Positions 17,397 through 24,095 of a stretch of DNA of 30,661 nucleotides are shown piece after piece. The DNA comes from Caldifarciminota bacterium (GTDB lineage: Bacteria > Hydrothermota > 32-111 > QNBC01): contig WFRF01000194.1 in assembly GCA_015486655.1 (NCBI GenBank), positions 1 to 30,661 on the forward strand. Reading direction: 5' to 3'. Below the pieces are notes generated by a model. It was given only the letters and a program-made list of their open reading frames with translations, did not search any database and had not been told where the DNA came from. A program made the position numbers and the translations under genes. The first letter of the stretch is position 1; each line of letters begins with the position of its first letter.

Positions 17397-18469
17397 TATT
17401 CACCATAAGTGTCTTTATAGTATAAATTATATTCTTTATCCGTTGAGTTTTCAAGCCATTTGCGATTATCGATATACCAGCGCACGGTTCTTTCCAGAGC
17501 GGTTTTTAATTCTGTTTCCGGTTTCCAATTCAGTAGGCTCCTTATCTTATCTGTCTTCAATGAATAACGTTTGTCATGCCCTTTTCTGTCTTTTACAAAT
17601 CTTATCAAGGAATAATCAATGTCTGAGTTAGTATAATTTTTAACAAGGTCAATTATAATCTTAGCAATTGCGATATTGGAGATTTCGTTTCCACCACCGA
17701 TGTTATATATTTCACCGCTCTTACCTCTGTTTATAATAATATCAATTGCTCTGACATTATCTTCCACATAAAGCCAGTCTCTTATATTGCCGCCGTCTCC
17801 GTATATGGGAATTGGTTTTTTGTTTAAACAGTTGTTAACGATCAGAGGTATGAGTTTTTCGGGATATTGGTAGGGACCGAAATTGTTGGAGCTTCTTGTA
17901 ATAATTACAGGTGCTTTGAATGTTCTTACAAAGGAGTATGCCAAAAGATCGGCAGAAGCTTTTGAAGCGGCATAAGGACTGCTGGGGAAAAGGGGGGAAA
18001 CCTCGGAAAAACTCTCTTTATTTTTTGTTTCTCCGTAAACTTCATCTGTTGAGATTTGAATAAAACGTTTGTTTGGAATCCATTTTTCATCTTTGTAGAA
18101 ATTGTCTTTAAAATGTTCCAATAATTTGAATACGCCGAAAGTATTTGTTTGAATGAAATTTTCAGGCGATTTAATACTCCTGTCTACATGGGATTCTGCA
18201 GCGAAGTTTACAATTATATCTGGAGAGTATTTCTTGAATATTTCTGAGAGAGTTACATCATCTGTTATATCTACCTTTATAAATTTATAATTATCATGAA
18301 AATCCTTTTCTATATCAGATAAATTATTCTCGTTACCGGCATATGTTAACTTGTCCAAATTAATTACACGAATACCATTACCGTATCTTTTAAACAGAAA
18401 CCTTATAAAATTGGATCCTATAAAACCGGCTCCGCCTGTAATAAAGTATGTGTTCTTATTTATATTCAT
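17396..18469 (-). CDS. rfbB: dTDP-glucose 4,6-dehydratase
   Basis: 357 residues. GGAGFIGSNF (from residue 12) binds NAD; DKLTYAGNENNL is diagnostic for dTDP-glucose dehydratases; STDEVYGE carries the catalytic Thr/Asp/Glu and SPYAASK the Tyr/Lys pair; RSSNNFGPYQYPEKLIPL completes the signature. It makes dTDP-4-keto-6-deoxyglucose for deoxysugars of lipopolysaccharide or S-layer glycans. First gene of rfbB-rfbC-gmd. The -10 box ends 10 nt before the ATG and no Shine-Dalgarno is present, so the mRNA is probably leaderless or nearly so. rfbA and rfbD are absent nearby, so they must lie elsewhere or the pathway leads to another sugar. Confidence 0.96.
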   Translation of the reverse strand: MNINKNTYFITGGAGFIGSNFIRFLFKRYGNGIRVINLDKLTYAGNENNLSDIEKDFHDNYKFIKVDITDDVTLSEIFKKYSPDIIVNFAAESHVDRSIKSPENFIQTNTFGVFKLLEHFKDNFYKDEKWIPNKRFIQISTDEVYGETKNKESFSEVSPLFPSSPYAASKASADLLAYSFVRTFKAPVIITRSSNNFGPYQYPEKLIPLIVNNCLNKKPIPIYGDGGNIRDWLYVEDNVRAIDIIINRGKSGEIYNIGGGNEISNIAIAKIIIDLVKNYTNSDIDYSLIRFVKDRKGHDKRYSLKTDKIRSLLNWKPETELKTALERTVRWYIDNRKWLENSTDKEYNLYYKDTYGE

Positions 18470-18479
18470 AGTCTAAGGG

Positions 18480-18508
18480 ATTATATTTAATTTATATGTA
18501 TGCGTCAA
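18480..18508 (-). promoter_or_regulatory. Promoter for rfbB-rfbC-gmd, giving a near-leaderless transcript
   Basis: On the minus strand TTGACG (18503-18508), 17 nt, TATAAT (18480-18485). Only 10 nt separate the -10 box from the ATG at 18469, with no Shine-Dalgarno. Confidence 0.82.
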
Positions 18509-18542
18509 GGAGATTGTTGAAAAGACGGTTTAAAATTATACG

Positions 18543-18839
18543 CTAAGTAATGTCTTCCAATTTAATTTCAAGAAACTCGAATATATCTTCGAATAATTCC
18601 TTCAAGAGTTCAATGTTTACTTTAAATATAACATTCTTCCCCTCTTTTCTTCTATGTAGAAGGCGTGCACTTTCTAACACTTTGAGATGATGAGAGGCAA
18701 CGGATGCGCTCATATCAAATTCTTGTGCAACGTCACCTACACAGAACTCCTTATTGGAGAGATAACGCAATATTTCAAGCCTTCTCTCTTCAGAGAGAGC
18801 TTTGAATATACGAGCCTTTTCTCTTAAAGTTAATTTCAT
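18543..18839 (-). CDS. ArsR-family winged-helix transcriptional regulator
   Basis: 98 residues from the ATG at 18839; an in-frame GTG at 18854 would add five residues. It shows the ArsR fold: KALSEERRLEILRYL (helix 1-2), then the helix-turn-helix DVAQEFDMSASVASHHLKVLESARLL and the wing RRKEGKNVIFKV. The alpha-3 metal site of arsenic and cadmium sensors (ELCVCDL) reads EFCVGDV here, with a single cysteine, so classic thiol metal sensing at that site is unlikely. It probably binds DNA as a dimer and represses a nearby or its own gene. Lone regulator downstream of the SPW-protein gene on the same strand. Target and signal unknown. Confidence 0.87.
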   Translation of the reverse strand: MKLTLREKARIFKALSEERRLEILRYLSNKEFCVGDVAQEFDMSASVASHHLKVLESARLLHRRKEGKNVIFKVNIELLKELFEDIFEFLEIKLEDIT

Positions 18840-18870
18840 AATACTCAGTTTCACAATATTTATAGTAATA

Positions 18871-18899
18871 CTTATAACTTAAAACTCCGTTTAAATCAA
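18871..18899 (-). promoter_or_regulatory. Possible promoter and operator region of the ArsR-family gene
   Basis: On the minus strand TTGATT (18894-18899), 17 nt, TATAAG (18871-18876). TTATA and TATAA half-sites 8 nt apart lie nearby and could serve as an autoregulatory operator. The match is weaker than for the other promoters. Confidence 0.35.
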
Positions 18900-18940
18900 T
18901 ATGATAATAATGGAAGGGGATATTTTTGAACATTTTACTA

Positions 18941-19264
18941 TTAAGCCTCCTCTTTTTTAAGAGCGGCATAAATTCCGACGATTAGTATTATAATACCTGA
19001 GATGAGATCATTCCATAAATTGCCGCTTTTACTTCCGACTATGCCGGGTATAAAGGCGGCTATAACTAGCCAGATGCCCATGATTGCGTTAATCCAGCAG
19101 ATTGCCTTTTTAGCACCGACTGCCATGAAAGCGAAAATAGCGACCAGAATTCCTACGATGAGGTCATTCCACAAACTCCCGGACTTACTAGCAATGATTC
19201 CGGGAATAAAAGCAGCGATTACAAGCCAAATTCCTAATGCGAAGTTAACCCAATTTTCCCACAT
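18941..19264 (-). CDS. SPW-repeat family small membrane protein
   Basis: 107 residues made of two near-identical halves, each with GIWLVIAAFIPGI, then SKSGxLWNDLI and a further hydrophobic helix, giving four predicted membrane spans. W and N residues fit the SPW repeat family (Pfam SPW), whose function is unknown. The C-terminus KKEEA is charged. A good Shine-Dalgarno (AGGAGG, 19271-19276) precedes the ATG, with a promoter at 19332-19359 and a leader of about 60 nt. The ArsR-type gene downstream may be transcribed with it and could regulate it. Confidence 0.85.
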   Translation of the reverse strand: MWENWVNFALGIWLVIAAFIPGIIASKSGSLWNDLIVGILVAIFAFMAVGAKKAICWINAIMGIWLVIAAFIPGIVGSKSGNLWNDLISGIIILIVGIYAALKKEEA

Positions 19265-19331
19265 TATGTGCCTCCTTTTAGTTTATCGTTCCCCCTTCCA
19301 TTATCATTCATTATAACATTCATACAATTAT

Positions 19332-19359
19332 ATTATAATGAAAATATGAAAAAATGCAA
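19332..19359 (-). promoter_or_regulatory. Probable promoter for the SPW-repeat gene
   Basis: On the minus strand TTGCAT (19354-19359), 16 nt, TATAAT (19332-19337). A second TATAAT at 19310-19315 has no good -35 partner. Confidence 0.5.
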
Positions 19360-19403
19360 GTGTTTTTTTTAAAAAAATTAAATAATTGAGATAGGAGGAA
19401 TTT

Positions 19404-19463
19404 TTGGAATATAAGCCCTTATTGGTTATAGGTATGGGCATATTTACCACTTTTATACATTGA
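19404..19463 (+). CDS. Possible 19-residue small protein or gene remnant
   Basis: TTG start 5 nt after a full AGGAGG (19393-19398), giving MEYKPLLVIGMGIFTTFIH and then TGA. The GMGI stretch after a short hydrophobic run recalls the start of OadG-type decarboxylase gamma subunits, but it is too short to assign. No clear promoter. It may be chance or a decayed gene. Confidence 0.2.
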   Translation: MEYKPLLVIGMGIFTTFIH

Positions 19464-19530
19464 AATTGATAGAGATATATCATGCAGAGTTTCCATAATT
19501 GAAAACTATAAGCGGGATTATTTGTAATCT

Positions 19531-19645
19531 GTCATTCTGAACTTGTTTCAGAATCTCATTAATGCCTTGAATTTTATTCAAGGTTACATTACTAAATTCC
19601 CCTCGGAAAGAGGGGGGCTGACGGATGTCAGGACGGGGTGTTCTA
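19531..19645. repeat. Dispersed three-hairpin intergenic repeat, copy 2
   Basis: Same order as copy 1: ATTCTGAA/TTCAGAAT (19534-19541 with 19547-19554), CCCCTC/GAGGGG (19599-19604 with 19610-19615, loop GGAAA), CTGAC/GTCAG (19618-19622 with 19627-19631), then GGACGGGGTGTTCT. An extra perfect hairpin CCTTGAA/TTCAAGG (19565-19583) is inserted after the first. The third stem differs from copy 1 by a paired A-T to G-C change. Confidence 0.8.
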
Positions 19646-19733
19646 AAATAAGTGAGAAGTGGGAACTAAGAAGTTAAGTCGGAAGTTATTATCCTATTTC
19701 TTTATTTCTTAATTCTAACTTCTTATTTGATAA

Positions 19734-19793
19734 CTTGCGACGAAGTCGTCCTACTTGAGACGAAATCCCGTTAATTGCAGCGTAGTCGTTTAG
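19734..19793. repeat. Three degenerate tandem units of 20 bp (GACGAAGTCG type)
   Basis: Units start at 19734 (CTTGCGACGAAGTCG), 19754 (CTTGAGACGAAATCC) and 19774 (ATTGCAGCGTAGTCG), an exact 20-nt period. The first unit core recurs identically at 30531. Confidence 0.6.
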
Positions 19794-19848
19794 GCCGTCA
19801 GGTGGTAAGTATGTCCGTACCTATCTACTACATAAAAGGATTGCTTCA

Positions 19849-19876
19849 TTGACATAATTAAAAATCGGATTATAAT
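19849..19876 (+). promoter_or_regulatory. Promoter for DUF89-deoB-DUF2062, predicted leaderless
   Basis: TTGACA (19849-19854), 16 nt, TATAAT (19871-19876). Only 6 nt (ATACCT) lie between the -10 box and the ATG at 19883; no Shine-Dalgarno. Confidence 0.78.
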
Positions 19877-19882
19877 ATACCT

Positions 19883-20704
19883 ATGAAATTATTTCCCGAA
19901 TGTGTTCCCTGTGTTTTGAATCAGGGGATAAGGACTATAAAGAAAGTTACAAACAGCCCGGATGAGCAATGGCGGTTATTGAGAACCGTCTATGATAAAA
20001 TGGGTGAAAAGTGGCATCAGGGTATGTCCCCTATCGAGTTATCATTAATTGTAAATGATATAATTGTAAAAAATTCCAATAAAAGTGATCCTTATTTAAA
20101 AGATAAAGATTTGCAAAACGAACATGCCCTTGAATATTATGAGCAGATTAAATCCAATGTCATGAATGCCGCAAATCCGATTAAAGAGGGGGTAAGGTAT
20201 GCAATATGCGGGAACAAGATCGATCTCGGTATTTTTGCGGACATTGATGTGAAAGAAACAGTGGATTTATGCAGCAACATAAATATCTCGGATGACGATG
20301 TTAATAATTTTACAAAAGCAATCGAGGGGAAGGATAAAATTCTCTATTTAACGGATAATGCAGGTGAAATTGTTTTTGATAAGATATTGATAGATTTGAT
20401 GATAGATGCCGGCAAGGATTTGTATGTCGGAGTGAGAGAGTCCCCTATTATAAATGATGTTACCGAAAGAGAAGTGGAAAAACTCGGTTTTGATATGAAG
20501 AGGATTTTACCTGTAAGAATCGGAGATTTTCAAACCCTGCAGGATTTTCCGCTTGTTATCTCAAAAGGGCAAGCGAATTTTGAAATGTATCACGGTATGA
20601 AAAATACATATTTTTTATTTATGGTTAAATGTCAAATTTTGGCAAAGGCACTAAAAATGCCTGTTTATTCGATATTTTTTGGAAAATACGGAGATGAAAT
20701 ATGA
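19883..20704 (+). CDS. DUF89 (ARMT1-like) damage-control phosphatase
   Basis: 273 residues. Family features: N-terminal CVPC (C7, C10), the GNKIDLGIF block, LTDNAGEIVFDK with D158-N159 as metal and catalytic residues, ESPIINDVT, and SKGQANFE (227-234) near the end. DUF89 proteins are metal-dependent phosphatases thought to remove damaged or unwanted phosphometabolites such as sugar phosphates. The CxxC subtype is common in archaea and anaerobic bacteria as stand-alone proteins. It is first in an operon with phosphopentomutase, overlapping it by 4 nt (ATGA), which hints at a pentose-phosphate or nucleoside-breakdown substrate; that is inference. The start is predicted leaderless. Confidence 0.9.
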   Translation: MKLFPECVPCVLNQGIRTIKKVTNSPDEQWRLLRTVYDKMGEKWHQGMSPIELSLIVNDIIVKNSNKSDPYLKDKDLQNEHALEYYEQIKSNVMNAANPIKEGVRYAICGNKIDLGIFADIDVKETVDLCSNINISDDDVNNFTKAIEGKDKILYLTDNAGEIVFDKILIDLMIDAGKDLYVGVRESPIINDVTEREVEKLGFDMKRILPVRIGDFQTLQDFPLVISKGQANFEMYHGMKNTYFLFMVKCQILAKALKMPVYSIFFGKYGDEI

Positions 20705-21879
20705 AAAAAAGAGCGTTTATTCTCGTATATGACGGCGCAGGAATAGGTGAGCAGGAAGATAGTTATAAATTTGGTGACGAGGGTAGCAATACTTTGAAAC
20801 ATACAATTGAGTATAAAAAAGGGCTTAAAATTCCCAATCTTGAAAAAATGGGGCTCGGCAAAATAATTCCCATCAAAGGAGTAAAAGGGAATATCAAAGC
20901 AGTAGGCGGTTACGGGAAGATGAGAGAAAAATCCAACGGGAAGGACAGTGTTACGGGACATTGGGAAATAGCCGGACTTATTCTTGAAAAAGGGTTCAGA
21001 ACTTATCCCAACGGTTTTCCAAAAGAGTTAATTGACAGATTTAAAAAGGAAACCGGTGTAAAGGGGGTTTTAGGGAATAAAGTAGCTTCGGGAACAGTTA
21101 TAATTGAAGAACTGGGGTTGAAACACCTAAAAACCGGATTTCCCATTGTATATACATCTGATGATTCAGTATTTCAGATTGCATGTCATAAGAGCATTAC
21201 TCCGGTTGAGAAGCTTTACGAATATTGCGAAACAGCGAGAAAAATATTGGACGACGGATACGATGTTGCCAGGGTGATTGCAAGACCTTTTGAGGGAACA
21301 TTGGGACATTTTGTAAGGACATATGAGAGGAGGGACTTTGCAGTGCCACCTGTAGGGGAAACAATTCTCGATAAACTTAAAAAGGATGGAAAGGATGTTA
21401 TTGGTGTCGGGAAAATAGGAAACCTGTTTTCGGGCAGGGGGCTTACAGAAGACCATCACACACACGGAGATGAGGAGGGGCTAAAACTGACGCTTGATTT
21501 GATAGCCAGAAAAGATTGGGAAGGATTGGCGTTTATTAACTTAGTTGATTTCGACACGAAATACGGACACAGAAACAATGTGGAAGGGTATAGAAAAAAC
21601 CTGGAGTTCGCAGATACGTATCTCGGAAAAATTTTGGCAAAACTACATAAAAATGATCTGTTTTGCCTTACAGCAGATCATGGCAATGACCCTACCACGC
21701 CGAGCACCGATCATTCCAGAGAATTTGTTCCTTTGCTCTGTTATTCACCTATGGGGCAGAGCGATGTTTCTCTGGGTATTAGAGATACTTTTGCCGATTT
21801 GGGAGCGACAATAACCGATTATTTCGGCATAAAATCAGATAACGGCAGGTCATTTTTGAATCTGTTGGTAGGAGAATGA
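20701..21879 (+). CDS. deoB: Phosphopentomutase
   Basis: 392 residues, alkaline-phosphatase superfamily. VYDGAGIG at the start gives the metal-binding Asp (D11). GKDSVTGHWE places the phosphorylated Thr at T85, the same number as in the characterised Bacillus cereus enzyme. DHHTHGDEEG, NLVDFDTKYGHR and TADHGNDPT (324-332) supply the other metal ligands. It interconverts ribose 1-phosphate (or deoxyribose 1-phosphate) and the 5-phosphate in nucleoside salvage. Translationally coupled to both neighbours by ATGA overlaps, with CGGAGATG upstream. DeoB is preferred over phosphoglycerate mutase because of the KDxxTGHWE motif and the HTHGDEEG segment. Confidence 0.93.
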   Translation: MKKRAFILVYDGAGIGEQEDSYKFGDEGSNTLKHTIEYKKGLKIPNLEKMGLGKIIPIKGVKGNIKAVGGYGKMREKSNGKDSVTGHWEIAGLILEKGFRTYPNGFPKELIDRFKKETGVKGVLGNKVASGTVIIEELGLKHLKTGFPIVYTSDDSVFQIACHKSITPVEKLYEYCETARKILDDGYDVARVIARPFEGTLGHFVRTYERRDFAVPPVGETILDKLKKDGKDVIGVGKIGNLFSGRGLTEDHHTHGDEEGLKLTLDLIARKDWEGLAFINLVDFDTKYGHRNNVEGYRKNLEFADTYLGKILAKLHKNDLFCLTADHGNDPTTPSTDHSREFVPLLCYSPMGQSDVSLGIRDTFADLGATITDYFGIKSDNGRSFLNLLVGE

Positions 21880-22334
21880 AATTACTTTTCACTCCTGGAG
21901 AATATAAGAAATATTTTAAAAAAACACTTAAAAAGCTGTTTGAGGAGAATAAAGATCCGCAAAGCATAGCCATAGGTGTTGCCATAGGAGTTGCAATTGC
22001 CATAATACCGGTTTACGGCTTTCAAACGGTTTTAGCTGTAGCTGTAGCAACTCTCTTTCGCCGCTTTAAAATAAATAAAATAGCGGTAATTCTCGGTTCC
22101 CAATTGTCAATCCCGCCCATTGCCCCCTTTATATTTGCCGTTGATTACGGAGTGGGAAATGTCATTACGGGGAAAAATTGGGTTTGGATAAAGTTGGGGA
22201 ATGATATTTTCTCGCAAATAGGGAGGATTTATATTTTAATTCTGCTGGGTAGCTTTATTGTTGCGCCGGTAGCATTTTTTATATCCTATAAAATTACAAA
22301 AAAGTTAATTTACTCCTTGAAAAAGACTCAATAA
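21876..22334 (+). CDS. DUF2062 membrane protein
   Basis: 152 residues. It carries the DUF2062 signature: DPQSIAIGVAIGVAIAIIPVYGFQTVLAVAVA (core from about residue 27), then the FKINKIAVILGSQLSIPPIAPF block, ending in a hydrophobic helix (about 118-142) and a basic tail. Probably three or four inner-membrane spans. The family is often found with glycosyltransferases or lipid enzymes, but its biochemical role is not established. It overlaps deoB by 4 nt, with AGGAG before the ATG, and ends 18 nt before the histidine kinase start. Confidence 0.85.
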   Translation: MKLLFTPGEYKKYFKKTLKKLFEENKDPQSIAIGVAIGVAIAIIPVYGFQTVLAVAVATLFRRFKINKIAVILGSQLSIPPIAPFIFAVDYGVGNVITGKNWVWIKLGNDIFSQIGRIYILILLGSFIVAPVAFFISYKITKKLIYSLKKTQ

Positions 22335-22346
22335 ATTGTGTAAAAT
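22317..22346 (+). promoter_or_regulatory. Promoter for the histidine kinase, predicted leaderless
   Basis: TTGAAA (22317-22322), 18 nt, TAAAAT (22341-22346). The ATG at 22353 is 6 nt beyond the -10 box and has no Shine-Dalgarno. The -35 lies inside the end of the DUF2062 gene. Confidence 0.65.
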
Positions 22347-22352
22347 AAATAT

Positions 22353-24095
22353 ATGAGCAATGAAATTCATTTTGCAATTCTGATTTTGTCAGGTTTGCTG
22401 AGTTTGGTTTTATTTTTATATTCTCTTATGCGTGTCAGATTAAAAACAATATATATACCTTTGGCTTTTTTTGCTCTAGGTATCACTTTTATGTCTTTTT
22501 CGGATGCTGTATATTATAATTATTCTTCTATTTATCATTACAAGATTGCAATATTTGAGTATATTTTTATAAATATGATATCAATTTCATGGTTTAGTTT
22601 GATGATTGAATTTACCGGATATTTAAAAAAGTGGTTTAAACAACTTGTTATTGTTGCCGTTATATTTTCCTTTAGCGGTTATTTAGGGGTTATTACAAAT
22701 CCGTTTCACCATCTTTTTTATAGATATTCTACAATATTCTTTAGTTCGAATGAAGTTTACGGACCTTGGTTTTGGTATAATTCCGTAATTAATTATATAT
22801 TAATTATTACCGGTATCGGACTGGTTGTATATAAGGATATGAGAGAAGTGAGTAAGAGAAACATATTGCTTGTGATAGGAGTAGTTATTCCGATTATAGC
22901 AAATATTATATATATATTTGATTTGGCTAATCTGCATTACGATATTACTGCCGCTGCTCTTTCGATTTCGGCAGTTGTATTTCTATATGTGACGATACTT
23001 GAACATGAAATGGAAAAAGATCTGATAGAGCCCGCATATCTAATGAATAATATAGATATAGGTGTTTTTTCAATATCAGGTAGCAAAGTAGTGGCACAAA
23101 ATTCCGCATTCAATGAGATTTTATCCCATAAAGGGAAATTTTATAAAGTTACGGACATCATACAATACCTTAATGAGTATACAGTTGCTTCAAATGAAAT
23201 AATTGAAAATGCTCTCCTTTCACATGGGAAAAATGTATCTAAGGAAATAAAATTAAAGGGAAGCGGAAAAATAATAAGGGTTGATGTTAAGTCTGTTTAC
23301 AAAGAAAGCAGAGAAATTGGAAAGATAGTAACATTAATGGATCTAAGCGATTTGGAGAATGTAGAAAAATTAAATAAAGCTCTTCAGGAAATGAATGCTC
23401 AGTTAGAGGAACAAAAGGAAAAACAAATCAGAATATTGGGGCATCTGTCACACGATTTAATGACCCCCGTTACGTCTATAGAAGGATATATCAAATATAT
23501 ACTGGAGGGGAAACTCGGAGAGATATCGGAAAAACAGAGAAAATCTCTTTTAATTGTCGATAAGAATATGATTAGACTGCAAAAAATGTTGGAAAATGTT
23601 CTTTTAATTACTAAGTTGGAAACCGCTAAGGATATCTATAATAAGAAATTGTTTGATATTAAAGTACTCATAATTGAGATTTATGAGGAGAGAAATATGC
23701 TGGCGGTAGAAAAGGGGTTTGACTTTAAATTAAATATTGAATTAAAAGACACTATGATTTTGGGCGACAGAGAAAAAATTCATACCGTTATCGATAATTT
23801 ATTGGACAATGCATTTAAATATACGGAGCCGTTTGGTCAAATTATTTTATTTGCGAGAAACGAAGCCGAAAACATCATTTTCGGAGTAAAGAACAAAGGA
23901 AAATATATCGATAAGGAGTATATAGAGAGGATAACGGAACCATTTGTGCGTTTAAAGTCCGTCACCGATAAAAAGGGAGTAGGATTAGGGCTTGCCATAG
24001 TTAAATCAATTGTGAATGCCCATAACGGAACATTCAAAGTAGAAAGCTCTAAAAGCGGTTTTAATACTTTCTCCGTTACAATACCTCAGTACTAA
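22353..24095 (+). CDS. Membrane sensor histidine kinase (7TM-like, PAS-like, HisKA, HATPase)
   Basis: 580 residues. About 1-215 hold seven hydrophobic segments, like the 7TM sensory module of histidine kinases. About 225-320 form a PAS-like fold (IDIGVFSISGSKVVAQNSAFNEIL pattern). A short coiled coil (~335-360) leads to HisKA with the phospho-acceptor in LGHLSHDLMTP (H367). The ATPase domain shows the N box (DNLLDNAFKYTE) and G box (GVGLGLAIVKS). It is an intact two-component sensor kinase with no adjacent response regulator. The closest candidate partner is the multi-sensor regulator at 28301, across leuS and the M23 gene. Its stop overlaps the leuS stop by 3 nt, tail to tail. Signal unknown. 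Confidence 0.9.
   Translation: MSNEIHFAILILSGLLSLVLFLYSLMRVRLKTIYIPLAFFALGITFMSFSDAVYYNYSSIYHYKIAIFEYIFINMISISWFSLMIEFTGYLKKWFKQLVIVAVIFSFSGYLGVITNPFHHLFYRYSTIFFSSNEVYGPWFWYNSVINYILIITGIGLVVYKDMREVSKRNILLVIGVVIPIIANIIYIFDLANLHYDITAAALSISAVVFLYVTILEHEMEKDLIEPAYLMNNIDIGVFSISGSKVVAQNSAFNEILSHKGKFYKVTDIIQYLNEYTVASNEIIENALLSHGKNVSKEIKLKGSGKIIRVDVKSVYKESREIGKIVTLMDLSDLENVEKLNKALQEMNAQLEEQKEKQIRILGHLSHDLMTPVTSIEGYIKYILEGKLGEISEKQRKSLLIVDKNMIRLQKMLENVLLITKLETAKDIYNKKLFDIKVLIIEIYEERNMLAVEKGFDFKLNIELKDTMILGDREKIHTVIDNLLDNAFKYTEPFGQIILFARNEAENIIFGVKNKGKYIDKEYIERITEPFVRLKSVTDKKGVGLGLAIVKSIVNAHNGTFKVESSKSGFNTFSVTIPQY

Larger units (their letters stand above)
19360..19848. other. Gene-poor, repeat-rich interval
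   Basis: It holds a possible 19-residue reading frame (19404-19463), copy 2 of the three-hairpin repeat (19531-19645), A/G-rich repeats, and a 20-bp-period tandem repeat (19734-19793). No tRNA or larger gene was seen. Confidence 0.55.

Noticed and set aside
19734..19793. CRISPR array
   Set aside because: Units are directly adjacent with a 20-bp period, degenerate, and have no spacers; no cas genes nearby.
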